DNA of 38,399 nt from an uncultured Ruthenibacterium sp. (GTDB lineage Bacteria > Bacillota > Clostridia > Oscillospirales > Ruminococcaceae): positions 1 to 38,399 of the forward strand of contig CALXIP010000048.1 of the NCBI GenBank assembly GCA_944388395.1. The letters are read 5' to 3'. Made by a program: the position numbers and the translations under genes. A model generated the notes under the pieces. That model made no database searches, was not told the origin of the DNA, and saw only the letters and a list, made by a program, of their open reading frames with translations. Below, piece after piece: positions 1-7,507 of the stretch (positions are counted from its first letter, which is position 1; the number at the start of each line of letters is the position of its first letter).

Positions 1-3
1 AAT

Positions 4-40
4 AAAAGCGCGGGACCGCACAGCGGCCCCGCGCTTTTTT
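4..40. terminator. Intrinsic terminator, probably bidirectional
   Basis: GCGCGGG and CCCGCGC arms with an A-run on one side and a T-run on the other. It lies at the 3' end of the minus-strand YitT-family gene, overlapping its stop codon by two bases, and could also end a plus-strand transcript entering from the left. Confidence 0.85.
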
Positions 41-686
41 ATGATTGCCCGGCACTTTCTTTTGACGAAACCCCGCGCGCCGCAAACCACGGTTTCTGCA
101 TGCGGCCGATGACAAAGGACGAAAGTGTTACCGTCACCAGAGAATACAAAATGTTCTGGAAGGGAATGTACGTCAGGGAAAGCATCAGCACCGTGAAGTC
201 CGTGGCGAAATAGGCCCGTTCAATGGGGCATTTCAAAAAGCGGGACAGCACCATGGCCAGCGCGTCATCCCCGCCGGACGCACCGCCCTCGCGCACCACA
301 AGGCCCACGCCCACCCCCACGAACAGGCCGCCTGCCAGCGCCGAAACCAGCGGATAGGCTGACAGGTCGGGCATTTGATAGCCCACGGATTCCCAGATGC
401 GATAGCACACTGCAAACCCGAAACTGGAAAACAGCGCGTTCTTTAAAAAGTCCTTTCCCAAAAAACGGTATCCCAGAGCATAACAGGCCACATCCATCAC
501 AGGCCCCGTAATGCTGGGCGAAAGCCCTGTCCAATGCTGCAAAAACAACATCATGCCCAGGACGCCGCCCTCTGTGATTTTGCTTCGGTCATGGATGTGA
601 AACAAGCCAAAGGACAAAATGGCCACGCCCAGCAGCATCCGGCCGTAATGGACCAGCGCCCCGCGCGGCACTCTCCAGCGTTTCAT
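39..686 (-). CDS. YitT/YczE-family integral membrane protein
   Basis: A 215-residue polytopic membrane protein of the YitT family. The hallmark is the segment GVGLVVREGGASGGDDALA, matching the family's glycine-rich loop, followed by hydrophobic segments. It lacks the C-terminal DUF2179 domain seen in many longer YitT proteins. The start chosen is the ATG at 686, preceded by GAGAGGAAG at proper spacing; the longer open frame to 923 is rejected because it runs through the promoter and the divergent regulator. Family function is not firmly established (proposed transporters or membrane facilitators). It is divergent from a MerR-type regulator and carries a MerR-type promoter with a 19-bp spacer, so it is very likely that regulator's target. 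Confidence 0.85.
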   Translation of the reverse strand: MKRWRVPRGALVHYGRMLLGVAILSFGLFHIHDRSKITEGGVLGMMLFLQHWTGLSPSITGPVMDVACYALGYRFLGKDFLKNALFSSFGFAVCYRIWESVGYQMPDLSAYPLVSALAGGLFVGVGVGLVVREGGASGGDDALAMVLSRFLKCPIERAYFATDFTVLMLSLTYIPFQNILYSLVTVTLSSFVIGRMQKPWFAARGVSSKESAGQS

Positions 687-720
687 GTAAATCTTCCTCT
701 CGTTTTTCTTGACGCTTTCC

Positions 721-751
721 AGCATAAAGGATATAGTAACTATATTGTCAA
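721..751 (-). promoter_or_regulatory. MerR-type promoter/operator for the YitT-family gene
   Basis: On the minus strand: TTGACA (746-751), a 19-bp spacer, then TATGCT (721-726). Inside the spacer is a perfect 7+1+7 inverted repeat ATATAGTAACTATAT at 731-745. An overlong 19-bp spacer holding a dyad operator is the classic arrangement of MerR-family promoters, which are activated by DNA untwisting. It lies between the divergent YitT and MerR genes. Confidence 0.88.
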
Positions 752-770
752 GAGCAAGGGAGGAATTTTT

Positions 771-1586
771 TTGGACGTGCGCTTCACCGTGGGAGAAATG
801 GCTCAAATGGCCGGTGTTTCCAAACAAATGCTCATCTACTATGACAACATGGACGTGTTCAAACCGCGTATGACCGGCGCGGAAAACGGCTACCGCTATT
901 ACACCGCCGATCAGCTGGAGCAACTGGACACTGTGCTGATGCTGCGTGAGATGGGCTTTTCACTGAAGGAGATCCGCCGCCACATGGAGCGCCGCAGCGC
1001 CCCGGCCGCACTGGACGCCCTGCGCACCCAACGGCAGCTGGTGCGCAAAGAGATCCGGCGCCTTCAAATGGCAGACCGCCGCCTGACCCGCAAGCTGGAA
1101 GAATGGGAACGGGTGCTGCCCGCCCGGCCCGGCCAGCCCTTCTGGGAAGAAAAAGCAGGGCAATATCTGGCGTTGGAACCGGTGAAAAAGCCCTTCGGCC
1201 TGTTGGAAGTGGATCTTGCTTTAAAACGTCTGCTGCGCCGGGCCAATCAGCAGGGATACTGTTCTTATTATCAGCTGGGTGACACGGTCTGCACTGAAAA
1301 TTTGCAGCAAAAGCAATTTCTGCGGTTTGAGCACGCCTTTTTGCCGCTTCTGGAGCGCGTTCCCGGGGAGGACTGCTTCTGGAAACCCGCGGGAAAGTAC
1401 GCCTGCATTTACCATCGGGGCCCTTACGCGGACACCGGCAAAAGCTACGAGATTCTGCTGGATTTTCTGGCCCAGCAGGGCGTTCAGCCGGCCGGGCCTG
1501 CCTATGAGTTCTGTGTGCTGGACAGCATGACCACCGCCCGGCCCGAAGAATATCTCACCGAAATTCAAATTCCGGTGGAAAACTGA
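771..1586 (+). CDS. MerR-family regulator with GyrI-like effector domain
   Basis: A 271-residue regulator of the BltR/BmrR type. The N-terminus has the MerR winged helix (FTVGEMAQMAGVSKQMLIYY, then NGYRYYTADQLEQL), followed by a coiled-coil dimerisation helix rich in Arg/Glu (about residues 75-115) and a C-terminal GyrI-like ligand-binding domain (GKYACIYHRGPYADTGKSYE and the closing LTEIQIPVE). The start is taken as TTG at 771, with AGGGAGG seven bases upstream; GTG at 777 is a weaker alternative, and the open frame back to 534 lies inside the divergent gene. Such regulators bind bulky cationic or aromatic compounds and activate transporter genes; here the divergent YitT-family gene is the obvious target. 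Confidence 0.9.
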   Translation: MDVRFTVGEMAQMAGVSKQMLIYYDNMDVFKPRMTGAENGYRYYTADQLEQLDTVLMLREMGFSLKEIRRHMERRSAPAALDALRTQRQLVRKEIRRLQMADRRLTRKLEEWERVLPARPGQPFWEEKAGQYLALEPVKKPFGLLEVDLALKRLLRRANQQGYCSYYQLGDTVCTENLQQKQFLRFEHAFLPLLERVPGEDCFWKPAGKYACIYHRGPYADTGKSYEILLDFLAQQGVQPAGPAYEFCVLDSMTTARPEEYLTEIQIPVEN

Positions 1587-1619
1587 AAAAGGCAGGGCTG
1601 CCGCGGCAGCCCTGCCTTT
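1586..1619. terminator. Bidirectional intrinsic terminator
   Basis: Perfect hairpin GGCAGGGCTGCC / GGCAGCCCTGCC flanked by AAAAA and TTT. It separates the convergent MerR regulator and ispE. Confidence 0.9.
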
Positions 1620-1621
1620 GC

Positions 1622-2512
1622 TTATTTCTTTTTTCCGGCTGGCCGAGCAGGCAGCACATGCGCTCCCCGGGGCACCGGATGAAGCACCCAGCTTCGGGGA
1701 TAATGCTTCTGCAGTTCCGCCTTCGCGCTCTGGGCGGTTTTCTCGTCCCGGAACACGCCGAACACCGCAGCGCCCGATCCGGTCATCAGCGCCGCCAGCG
1801 CGCCGCTGCGCCGAAGGATCTCTTCAATGGGCCCGTTGGCCGGGCTTTGGGAAGAAAATTCCAGTGCGTTGGACATCTGGGCGCACAAGGCCTTTAAATC
1901 CCCCTGCTCCAGCGCCCGCTGTGCCAGGTCATTGTCCGGATGCACATCGGTGCCCAGCTCGTCGTACCGGGCGTAGGCCTGGGGCGTGGAAATGCCGCCC
2001 TTGGGCATGCAGACCGTAAACCAGCACCGGGGGCAGGACGGCATGGGGGTGAGCACGTCGCCGATGCCCTGCACACGGGCCGTGCCGCCCAGGATGGAAA
2101 AAGGCACGTCCGCTCCCACTTTCAGGCCGATCTCGCACAATTCCGGAACGGTCATTCCCGCACCGTACAATGCGTTGAGCCCCACCAGCACCGCAGCCGC
2201 ATCAGCACTGCCGCCGGCCATTCCCGCCCGCACAGGCACCGCTTTGCGCACGGTGATGTCCACGCCGGCCAGCAGGCCCGTGGCGTCAAAAAAAGCCAGC
2301 GCTGCTTTGATGGCGGTGTTGTGCTCATTGGCAGGCACATTGGAACCGGGCAAACGCAGGCGCAGATACGGGCTTTTGCGCAATGTGACGCGCTCGTACA
2401 GGTTGACCGTCTGCATCAGCATGTCCAGCGTGTGATAGCCGTTGGGCGCAATGCCCGTGATATCCAGCGTGAGATTCAGTTTTGCAGGGGCAAGAACCGT
2501 CACAGAATCCAT
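1622..2512 (-). CDS. ispE: 4-diphosphocytidyl-2-C-methyl-D-erythritol kinase
   Basis: A GHMP kinase of 296 residues that phosphorylates CDP-ME at the 2-hydroxyl in the MEP (non-mevalonate) isoprenoid pathway in the cytoplasm. Seen: the N-terminal APAKLNLTLDI with the conserved Lys near position 11, the ATP-binding loop PVRAGMAGGSADAA (about 93-106; the family norm is closer to PxGAGLGGGSSDAA) and the GADVPF motif with the catalytic Asp near 134. The ATG at 2512 has GGAGG at good spacing, overlapping the stop of the upstream DUF362 gene. It is the last gene of the Lrp-aminotransferase-DUF362-ispE operon and ends at a strong terminator. Confidence 0.95.
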   Translation of the reverse strand: MDSVTVLAPAKLNLTLDITGIAPNGYHTLDMLMQTVNLYERVTLRKSPYLRLRLPGSNVPANEHNTAIKAALAFFDATGLLAGVDITVRKAVPVRAGMAGGSADAAAVLVGLNALYGAGMTVPELCEIGLKVGADVPFSILGGTARVQGIGDVLTPMPSCPRCWFTVCMPKGGISTPQAYARYDELGTDVHPDNDLAQRALEQGDLKALCAQMSNALEFSSQSPANGPIEEILRRSGALAALMTGSGAAVFGVFRDEKTAQSAKAELQKHYPRSWVLHPVPRGAHVLPARPAGKKK

Positions 2513-2524
2513 AAAATACCTCCG

Positions 2525-3667
2525 TCACATTTGGAACAGGCGGAACCGCTTGACCTCGATGGCCTTGACCGGGCACATCTCGTGGCAGCAGAAACAGCGG
2601 ATGCAGCCCTTCGGGTCGATGTGCGCCTTGCCCTTTTCCACACGAATGGTGTGGCCGGGGCAGATTTCAGCGCATTTTCCACAGCCGATGCAGCGGGACA
2701 CATCGATCTTCGGCCGGGGTGCGATCCATTTTTCCACACCCGGCACCGCCCAGCGGATGGCGCGGGGCGCACGGTTGGAAAAGTTGATGTTGGTATAACT
2801 CTTGGGCAAACGAAACTCCGGGATGGGCGCAGCGGCCTCGGCATCGCCTGTCCGCCAGGCGGCATCCGCCCGCTGCGGGCACAGGCCCCGGGCGCTGGCC
2901 GCCTTCAGATACGGCACGGCCATGGGGTCCAGCCCCATCATGCCGCAGACCGTCAAATCGATGGCATAGGGGTCCTCGCCGCCCAAAATCAGCCCCAGCT
3001 GCCGGGGCACGCCCCCCGCGGGACCGTCGCCCTCCATGGCCAGCACACCGTCCACCACCGTGAGCGAAGGCTTCACTGTTTCGCACAGGTCCACCAGCAT
3101 GTCCCCAAAGCATTCCTTTTCGGGAAAGCGCATGTGAAATTCGGCCTTCTGCAGGCCGGGCACCGTGCCGAACAAATTTTTCACCGCGCAGGACATCCCG
3201 GTCATCACATGGGTTTTCAGCTTGGGCACATTGACGATAAAATCCGCCTCCAACACCGGGTTCAGCAGCTCGAAACGCCGAACCAGCTTTCCCTGTGCCT
3301 CCCGCTGTGCCCAGGCGCATTCGTCATAGGCCTGCACGCCCAGTTCCCGGCACACCTGTGCCAGACCGCTGACCTGGTAAATGCTGCGCATCATGCCCGG
3401 GTTGTACAGTCCGCCCGGCGAATCCGCCACAACAATGTGCTCCACACCCCGCCGCTGCAGCGCGCGGATGCAGGCCGCCACCACGGCCGGGTGTGTGGTC
3501 ACGCCGTGGTCCGGCGGGTGCTTTGCCAGAAGATTCGGTTTGATGAGCGCCCTTGTCTGCGGGCCCAGCGCCCCGGCCCGGGGACTGGCGGCAAACAGCT
3601 CTTCCACTGCCCGGTCCACTTTTTCGTCATAGCCGGGCACCCTGCGAATGAAAACAGTATGCTCCAA
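2525..3667 (-). CDS. DUF362 domain protein with C-terminal 2x[4Fe-4S] ferredoxin
   Basis: A 380-residue iron-sulfur protein. The first ~290 residues form a DUF362 domain (ALIKPNLLAKHPPDHGVTTH and HIVVADSPGG are typical). The C-terminus is a bacterial ferredoxin module with CIGCGKCAEICP and CIRCFCCHEMCP, each giving the CxxCxxCxxxCP ligands for a [4Fe-4S] cluster. The substrate is unknown; the family is presumed redox-linked. The start is TTG at 3667 with GGGAG upstream; no ATG fits the conserved N-terminus. The start codon lies two bases after the aminotransferase stop, and the gene is followed 12 bases later by ispE, so it is tightly co-transcribed. Confidence 0.88.
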   Translation of the reverse strand: MEHTVFIRRVPGYDEKVDRAVEELFAASPRAGALGPQTRALIKPNLLAKHPPDHGVTTHPAVVAACIRALQRRGVEHIVVADSPGGLYNPGMMRSIYQVSGLAQVCRELGVQAYDECAWAQREAQGKLVRRFELLNPVLEADFIVNVPKLKTHVMTGMSCAVKNLFGTVPGLQKAEFHMRFPEKECFGDMLVDLCETVKPSLTVVDGVLAMEGDGPAGGVPRQLGLILGGEDPYAIDLTVCGMMGLDPMAVPYLKAASARGLCPQRADAAWRTGDAEAAAPIPEFRLPKSYTNINFSNRAPRAIRWAVPGVEKWIAPRPKIDVSRCIGCGKCAEICPGHTIRVEKGKAHIDPKGCIRCFCCHEMCPVKAIEVKRFRLFQM

Positions 3668-3668
3668 A

Positions 3669-4838
3669 TTAAACTCCCAATTCCTTTAAAAATTCTTCCA
3701 TGCGGGACACCGCTTTTTTCAGGTGGTCCAGCGAATAGGAATAGCTGATGCGCACAAAGCCTTCGCCGGAATCGCCGAACGCGGGGCCGGGGATCACCGC
3801 CACTTTCTTGCTGTACAGCAGCTGCTTGCAGAACTCGTCGCTGGGCAGCCCCGACTTTTGGATGGACGGGAACACATAGAAAGCGCCCTGGGGTTCAAAG
3901 CAGGTCAGGCCCAGATTGTTCAGCGCATTGACCAGCCAGCGCCGGCGCAGATCGTATTCCTTGCGCATGGACTCGATATCCGCATCGCAGTTTTTCAGCG
4001 CCGTCACCGCCGCGTACTGGCTGGTGGTGGGGGCGCACATGATGCAGGACTGATGGATCTTCGTCATCACCTTGATGATGGGCTTGGGCCCGCAGGCATA
4101 GCCCAAGCGCCAGCCGGTCATGGCATGCGCCTTGGAAAAGCCGTTGACCACAATGGTCCGCTCGGCCATGCCGGGCAGGCTGGCGATGCTGACGTGCCGG
4201 GTATGGCCGTAGGTCAGCTCGGCGTAAATTTCATCGGACAGCACCAGCACATTGGTCTCCCGCAGCACCTGCGCGATGGGCTCCAGCTCCTCTTTGCGCA
4301 TCACCGCGCCCGTGGGATTGCAGGGGAACGGCAGGATCAGCAGTTTCGTGCGGGGGGTGATGGCGGCACGCAGTTCGTCCGCGGTCAGCTTAAACCCGTT
4401 TTCCGCTTTCAGCGCCAGAGGCACGGCCACGCCGCCGGTCAGCGTTGTGATGGGATAATAGCACACAAAGCAGGGTTCGGGAATGATGACCTCGTCCCCC
4501 GGTTCCACCAGCGCGCGGATGCACATGTCAATGGCTTCGGACCCGCCCACAGTGACCAGCGTCTGATCTTCGGTGTAATGCAGATCGAACCGGCGCTCCA
4601 GATAGCGGCAGATCTCCTGGCGCAGCTCTTTCAGGCCGGAGTTGGAGGTATACCAGGTGCGTCCCTTTTCCAGACTTTGAATGCCCGCCTGCCGAATGGC
4701 CCAGGGCGTCTTGAAGTCAGGCTCACCCACCCCCAGGGAGATGCAATCCTTCATCTCCGCCGCAATGTCAAAAAATTTCCGAATGCCGGACGGACGCATT
4801 TCCGCCGCGGCACGGGAAATCAGCTTCTCATACTCCAT
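3669..4838 (-). CDS. PLP-dependent class I/II aminotransferase
   Basis: A 389-residue fold-type I aminotransferase resembling the PatA/AspC group. Seen: the NPTG motif, SDEIYAEL carrying the PLP-contacting Asp and Tyr, the Schiff-base Lys in GFSKAHAMTGWRLGY (about residue 236) and the substrate-carboxylate Arg in FVRISYS. The exact amino donor cannot be read from the sequence. The ATG at 4838 is preferred over the GTG at 4847 because GGGAG is then spaced properly; this ATG overlaps the upstream stop as TAATG, implying translational coupling to the Lrp-type regulator, which probably controls the operon. Confidence 0.92.
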   Translation of the reverse strand: MEYEKLISRAAAEMRPSGIRKFFDIAAEMKDCISLGVGEPDFKTPWAIRQAGIQSLEKGRTWYTSNSGLKELRQEICRYLERRFDLHYTEDQTLVTVGGSEAIDMCIRALVEPGDEVIIPEPCFVCYYPITTLTGGVAVPLALKAENGFKLTADELRAAITPRTKLLILPFPCNPTGAVMRKEELEPIAQVLRETNVLVLSDEIYAELTYGHTRHVSIASLPGMAERTIVVNGFSKAHAMTGWRLGYACGPKPIIKVMTKIHQSCIMCAPTTSQYAAVTALKNCDADIESMRKEYDLRRRWLVNALNNLGLTCFEPQGAFYVFPSIQKSGLPSDEFCKQLLYSKKVAVIPGPAFGDSGEGFVRISYSYSLDHLKKAVSRMEEFLKELGV

Positions 4839-5311
4839 TATTGGCACTCCCGTTCGTCAATGGGGTCTTTGCCGTACAGCACCCCGTCTTTCTTATAGGT
4901 ACGCAGCACAAAGTGCGTGGCCGTGGACAGCACGCCCTCCAGAGGGCTCAGCCGCTGGGCCACAAACAGCGCGATCTCCTGGAAACTTTTGCCGCGCATG
5001 GTCAAAGACAGATCGTATCCGCCGCTCATCAGCAAAACGCTGTCCACTTCCGAGAAATCCGCCAGCCGCGCGGCGATCTCGTCAAAACCGAAATCGCGCC
5101 GGGGCGTGACACGCAGATCGATCAGTGCCTGCACATCGGCTACGCCGGCGCGCTCCCAATCCACCAGAGTACGATAACCGTTGATGATGTGCTTTTCCTC
5201 GCACTCATCCATATATGCCGCCACTTCCTGCACGGTCTTGCCCGTCATGGCCGCCAGTTCTTCCAGGCTGGTGCGGGCGTTGGTTTCCAAAACTTTCAGG
5301 ATCTGTTCCAT
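4838..5311 (-). CDS. Lrp/AsnC-family transcriptional regulator
   Basis: A 157-residue regulator with an N-terminal helix-turn-helix (MEQILKVLETNARTSLEELA onward) and a C-terminal RAM/AsnC-type ligand domain beginning near ALIDLRVTPR, with the conserved GGYDL segment. These proteins sense amino acids as octamers. The ATG at 5311 has AAGGAAGAG upstream; the longer frame to 5344 lacks support. It is the first gene of a four-gene operon (regulator, aminotransferase, DUF362-ferredoxin, ispE) and probably autoregulates it. A near-consensus promoter is present upstream. Confidence 0.92.
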   Translation of the reverse strand: MEQILKVLETNARTSLEELAAMTGKTVQEVAAYMDECEEKHIINGYRTLVDWERAGVADVQALIDLRVTPRRDFGFDEIAARLADFSEVDSVLLMSGGYDLSLTMRGKSFQEIALFVAQRLSPLEGVLSTATHFVLRTYKKDGVLYGKDPIDERECQ

Positions 5312-5365
5312 ATACAATCTCTTCCTTCCCTCGCAATCGCACAAATATGCAACCGTATTTTCTCA

Positions 5366-5394
5366 ATTATAAACAAAAGAGGCGGGAAAGTAAA
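5366..5394 (-). promoter_or_regulatory. Sigma-A-type promoter of the Lrp operon
   Basis: Minus strand TTTACT (5389-5394), 17-bp spacer, TATAAT (5366-5371), about 55 bases upstream of the Lrp-type start codon. Confidence 0.8.
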
Positions 5395-5459
5395 TCGTAT
5401 TTTCCGGCCGAAAAATTTTTGTCCTGCCGTGCCGCGCACTACCCATCCGGCGTTTTTTC

Positions 5460-5468
5460 TGCTATACT
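5460..5468 (+). promoter_or_regulatory. Probable extended -10 promoter of the ACT/UPF0210 pair
   Basis: TGCTATACT gives an extended -10 (TGn) element about 40 bases before the ACT gene. No good -35 is visible at 17 bp (TACCCA). Confidence 0.5.
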
Positions 5469-5508
5469 AAAGTTTATATTTCGCGTGCGAGCAGAAGGAG
5501 AGAATCAT

Positions 5509-5778
5509 ATGGAAGCTGTGATCACTGTTGTTGGCAAGGACGCTGTGGGCATTCTGGCAAAGGTGTGCACCGCCTGCGCCGAAGCCAATGTGAACGTAGA
5601 GGAAGTCACCCAGCGCATTCTGCGGGGCACCTTTGCCATGATTATGCTGGTTGACATGAGCCAGGCGACCCTGGATTTTACCGCCTTTTCCGAGAAAATG
5701 GCCCAGACCGGACAGGCCATGGGCGTGGACGTTCGCTGCACCCGGCAGGAACTGTATGAGACCATGCACCACATCTGA
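5509..5778 (+). CDS. ACT domain protein, UPF0237 type
   Basis: An 89-residue single-ACT-domain protein ([19 protein letters not shown], then [22 protein letters not shown]). ACT domains bind small ligands, usually amino acids, as dimers. The ATG at 5509 has AGAAGGAGAG upstream. It is followed 26 bases later by the UPF0210 gene; this ACT (UPF0237) + UPF0210 pairing is widely conserved in Gram-positives, so a joint role is likely, though the ligand and reaction are not established. It resembles the GcvR-like regulatory ACT proteins in length and order of elements. Confidence 0.92.
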   Translation: MEAVITVVGKDAVGILAKVCTACAEANVNVEEVTQRILRGTFAMIMLVDMSQATLDFTAFSEKMAQTGQAMGVDVRCTRQELYETMHHI

Positions 5779-5804
5779 ACCATTTTCCAAAAGGAGTGAC
5801 AACA

Positions 5805-7166
5805 TTGCTGGACACCAATGACATTCTTGAAACCATCCAGATGATCTCGGACGAAAATCTGGACGTGCGCACTGTGACCATGGGCATCTCCCTTTTGGAC
5901 TGCGCCGATCCGGACGGGCGGAAAGCCTGTGAGAAGATCTATCGCAAGATCACCACCTGCGCCCGGGATCTGGTAAAAACGGCGGACGAAATTTCCGCCA
6001 CGTACGGCATGCCCATTGTAAATAAGCGCATCTCGGTGACCCCCATCGCCATGCTGCTTGCCTCGGCTCCGGACGCGGACCCCGTCTGGTACGCGCAGAC
6101 GCTGGACGCCGCGGCCAAAGCCGTGGGCGTCAACTTCATCGGCGGTTATTCCGCTCTGGTGCACAAAGGCTTTTCCGCCGGGGACAAACGGCTGATCGAA
6201 AGCATTCCGCAGGCGCTGGCCCAAACGGAATACGTCTGCTCCAGCGTGAACATCGGTTCCACCAAAACCGGCATCAACATGGATGCGGTGAAGATGATGG
6301 GCCCCGTGATCCGGCAGGCAGCCGAACTGACCAAGGACAACATGTGCATGGGCGCCGCCAAGCTGGTTGTCTTCTGCAACGCGCCGGAAGACAACCCCTT
6401 TATGGCGGGCGCGTTCCACGGTGTGGGCGAACCGGACTGCGTCATCCACGTGGGCGTCTCCGGCCCGGGCGCTGTGCGCGCCGCGCTGGCCAAACTGCCC
6501 AAGGACGCTTCTCTGGATCAGGTGGCGGAACTGATCAAACGCACCGCATTCAAAATCACCCGCATGGGCCAGCTGGTGGGCAACCTGGCCTCGCAGCGGC
6601 TGGGCGTGCCGTTCGGCATTGTAGACCTGTCGCTGGCGCCCACCCCCGCGCCCGGGGACAGCGTGGCCAATATTCTGGAAGAGATCGGTCTGGAGAGCTG
6701 CGGCGGCTGCGGCACCACCGCCACACTGGCGCTGCTGAACGACGCGGTGAAAAAAGGCGGCGTGATGGCCTCCAACCACGTGGGCGGTCTGTCCGGCGCC
6801 TTTATCCCCGTATCCGAGGACGACGGCATGATCAAGGCAGTGGAGCGCGGCAGCCTTTCCATTGAAAAGCTGGAAGCCATGACCGCTGTGTGCAGCGTGG
6901 GCATCGACATGGTCGTAGTCCCCGGTGAAACGTCCGCGGCGGTGCTGTCCGCTTTGATTGCGGACGAAGCAGCCATCGGAATGGTCAACACCAAGACCAC
7001 AGCGGTGCGCGTCATCCCGGCCATCGGCAAAAAAAGCGGCGATGTGCTGGATTTCGGCGGGCTTTTGGGCTATGCCCCCATTCTGGACATCTCCTCCTTC
7101 CGGCCGGATGTGTTCGTAAATCGCGGCGGACGCATTCCCGCGCCGCTTCAGGCGTTGAAGAACTGA
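5805..7166 (+). CDS. UPF0210 (PFL family, DUF711) protein
   Basis: A 453-residue cytoplasmic protein of UPF0210. Recognised by the N-terminal run ([29 protein letters not shown]), the Gly/Cys motif [17 protein letters not shown] and the C-terminal [13 protein letters not shown]. The family name refers to similarity to pyruvate-formate-lyase-like folds; no enzymatic activity has been firmly assigned. The start chosen is TTG at 5805, with AAGGAG eight bases upstream; GTG at 5796 would overlap that ribosome binding site. The resulting length matches the family. It lies directly downstream of its usual ACT partner and ends before a long hairpin terminator. Confidence 0.92.
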   Translation: MLDTNDILETIQMISDENLDVRTVTMGISLLDCADPDGRKACEKIYRKITTCARDLVKTADEISATYGMPIVNKRISVTPIAMLLASAPDADPVWYAQTLDAAAKAVGVNFIGGYSALVHKGFSAGDKRLIESIPQALAQTEYVCSSVNIGSTKTGINMDAVKMMGPVIRQAAELTKDNMCMGAAKLVVFCNAPEDNPFMAGAFHGVGEPDCVIHVGVSGPGAVRAALAKLPKDASLDQVAELIKRTAFKITRMGQLVGNLASQRLGVPFGIVDLSLAPTPAPGDSVANILEEIGLESCGGCGTTATLALLNDAVKKGGVMASNHVGGLSGAFIPVSEDDGMIKAVERGSLSIEKLEAMTAVCSVGIDMVVVPGETSAAVLSALIADEAAIGMVNTKTTAVRVIPAIGKKSGDVLDFGGLLGYAPILDISSFRPDVFVNRGGRIPAPLQALKN

Positions 7167-7181
7167 GTAAAATTCTTTTCG

Positions 7182-7248
7182 AACAGCGCATCTTCCACAG
7201 CATGGCAGAAAAATTTTTCACCGTGCTTGTCGAAGATGCGCTGTTTTT
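7182..7248 (+). terminator. Long stem-loop terminator after the UPF0210 gene
   Basis: Perfect 14-base arms AACAGCGCATCTTC (7182-7195) and GAAGATGCGCTGTT (7232-7245), an inner AAAAATTTTT palindrome in the loop, and TTTTT after the right arm. It is longer than the other terminators here. Confidence 0.75.
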
Positions 7249-7282
7249 CCATGCATTTCCTTCTTTCCGTCAATCTTTGCCC

Positions 7283-7311
7283 TTGAAAATAACCGGAAAG
7301 CATTGTACAAT
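7283..7311 (+). promoter_or_regulatory. Sigma-A-type promoter of the TRAP operon
   Basis: TTGAAA (7283-7288), 17-bp spacer, TACAAT (7306-7311). The predicted transcript has a leader of about 190 bases before dctP. Confidence 0.75.
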
Positions 7312-7507
7312 TCACCCATACCTTGCAGCCGCAAATTCTTTTGGATTTCCGGTGTTTTTTTATCTGTATCGCGCGGGCCCCTGGCGGCGTGCGCTGCTGT
7401 TCTGCCGTCTTTCGGGGCGGCGGTCTGTAAAAAGGAGGTCGATGCAATCACCACGCGCCCCGACCGGGGCAACCAACATGATTGAAATTATAAGAAGGGG
7501 GAATCTT

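Larger units (their letters stand above)
7167..7507 (+). other. Intergenic region and TRAP leader, no gene seen
   Basis: Holds the terminator of the UPF0210 gene, the TRAP promoter and a ~190-base leader. The leader has AAAAAGGAGG at 7430-7439 before an in-frame ATG at 7442 and a small GCCCC/GGGGC hairpin further on. I recognise no riboswitch class and no convincing separate ORF. Confidence 0.5.

Noticed and set aside
1940..3748. 602-codon plus-strand open frame
   Set aside because: Antisense to ispE and DUF362; His/Arg/Gln-rich product typical of shadow frames in GC-rich DNA, no ribosome binding site or family.
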